Source of the DNA: CAVUCH01 sp963739995
GTDB taxonomy: Bacteria; Acidobacteriota; Vicinamibacteria; Vicinamibacterales; JAENWD01
Reading direction: 5' to 3'
NCBI GenBank assembly: GCA_963739995.1
Contig: CAVUCH010000022.1
Location: 183,725 to 247,724, forward strand
DNA: 64,000 nt
Below, piece after piece: positions 63,956 to 64,000 of this stretch. The position numbers and the translations under genes were made by a program. Numbering within the stretch: the first letter of the stretch is position 1; every line of letters starts with the position of its first letter. The notes below the pieces were generated by a model. That model was not told the DNA's origin and searched no databases. It worked only from the letters and a program-made list of their open reading frames with translations.

Positions 63956-64000
63956 GGCTCATAACCCAAAGGTCGCGGGTTCAAATCCCGCCCGCGCAAC
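63956..64000 (+). other. 3' part of initiator tRNA-Met, probable attachment-site remnant
   Basis: The last 45 bases match the 3' half of bacterial tRNA-fMet: GGCTCATAACCC with CAT anticodon, AAAGGTCG, T-arm GCGGGTTCAAATCCCGC, then CCGCGCAAC, presumably followed by CA outside the window. No D-arm or matching 5' acceptor strand exists in the preceding 40 bases, and the anticodon stem is imperfect. It therefore looks like a tRNA 3' fragment such as those left as att sites by integrating elements, rather than a working tRNA. Confidence 0.5.

Noticed and set aside
63900..64000. Complete tRNA-Met gene at the window end
   Set aside because: The 3' half is convincing, but no D-arm or 5' acceptor strand can be found in the preceding bases, and the anticodon stem does not pair fully. 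It is treated as a fragment.

Overview
The window is high-GC bacterial DNA. Its gene content suggests an Acidobacteriota genome, probably of the Vicinamibacteria type: serine/threonine kinases fused to TolB-like propellers, a PEP-CTERM exported protein, large TolB/outer-membrane proteins, GH140 and CE15 carbohydrate enzymes, diheme cytochromes of the SO2930 type and secreted Ser/Gly/Thr-rich proteins. This taxonomic call is inference from gene families, not from an rRNA or marker gene. At least nine otherwise convincing genes carry a single-base frameshift, which points to residual indel errors (perhaps a long-read or metagenome assembly) or to local decay.

Layout. 1-9.5 kb is an accessory-looking stretch of small unknown genes. 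It holds three degenerate copies of one unnamed small protein family, a broken methyltransferase, a broken kinase/propeller gene, a small ATP-dependent DNA ligase with its small basic neighbour, and a ribbon-helix-helix protein. It ends at tRNA-Leu(UAA), which has a 168-bp MITE-like inverted-repeat element directly upstream. 9.6-15.8 kb holds a secreted methyltransferase, two c-type cytochromes, an SRPBCC protein, a low-affinity iron permease homologue, a GH140 glycosidase and a lipoprotein esterase. 15.9-19.7 kb is a cyanophycin locus (cphA, cphB). 19.7-40 kb is mostly ordinary metabolic and regulatory genes: amidohydrolase, M24 peptidase, receiver-PP2C phosphatase, HpaI-type aldolase, outer-membrane protein, Ser/Thr kinase, a photoactive-yellow-protein-like PAS protein, an MpaB-type oxygenase, a TolB/metallopeptidase/surface-antigen protein, DinB, VOC, thioesterase and a CE15 esterase.

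40-54 kb is the most unusual part. A five-gene minus-strand operon encodes an ABC transporter (double-domain binding protein, permease, ATPase) interleaved with a STAS-fusion protein and an RsbW-like ATPase, so transport genes and a partner-switching module share one operon. This operon, the divergent membrane-protein gene and tRNA-Glu(UUC) occur twice as a nearly identical 6,397-bp direct repeat (40075-46471 and 47513-53909). Each tRNA-Glu copy is followed by a different decayed large serine recombinase whose 3' end runs into the tRNA, so the tRNA is a probable integration site.

54.4-57 kb holds a second ABC importer built from two fusion proteins: two binding domains joined to a permease, and a GlnQ-type ATPase joined to an RsbW/histidine-kinase-like ATPase fold. 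Two unrelated ABC systems side by side, both tied to HATPase/STAS regulators, is the best candidate here for an undescribed regulatory arrangement.

57-64 kb contains small unknown genes, a 1,367-residue secreted beta-helix/Ig/CARDB protein, a relic of a carbohydrate-binding domain, a PEP-CTERM protein and, at the very end, the 3' part of an initiator tRNA-Met that looks like an attachment-site remnant.
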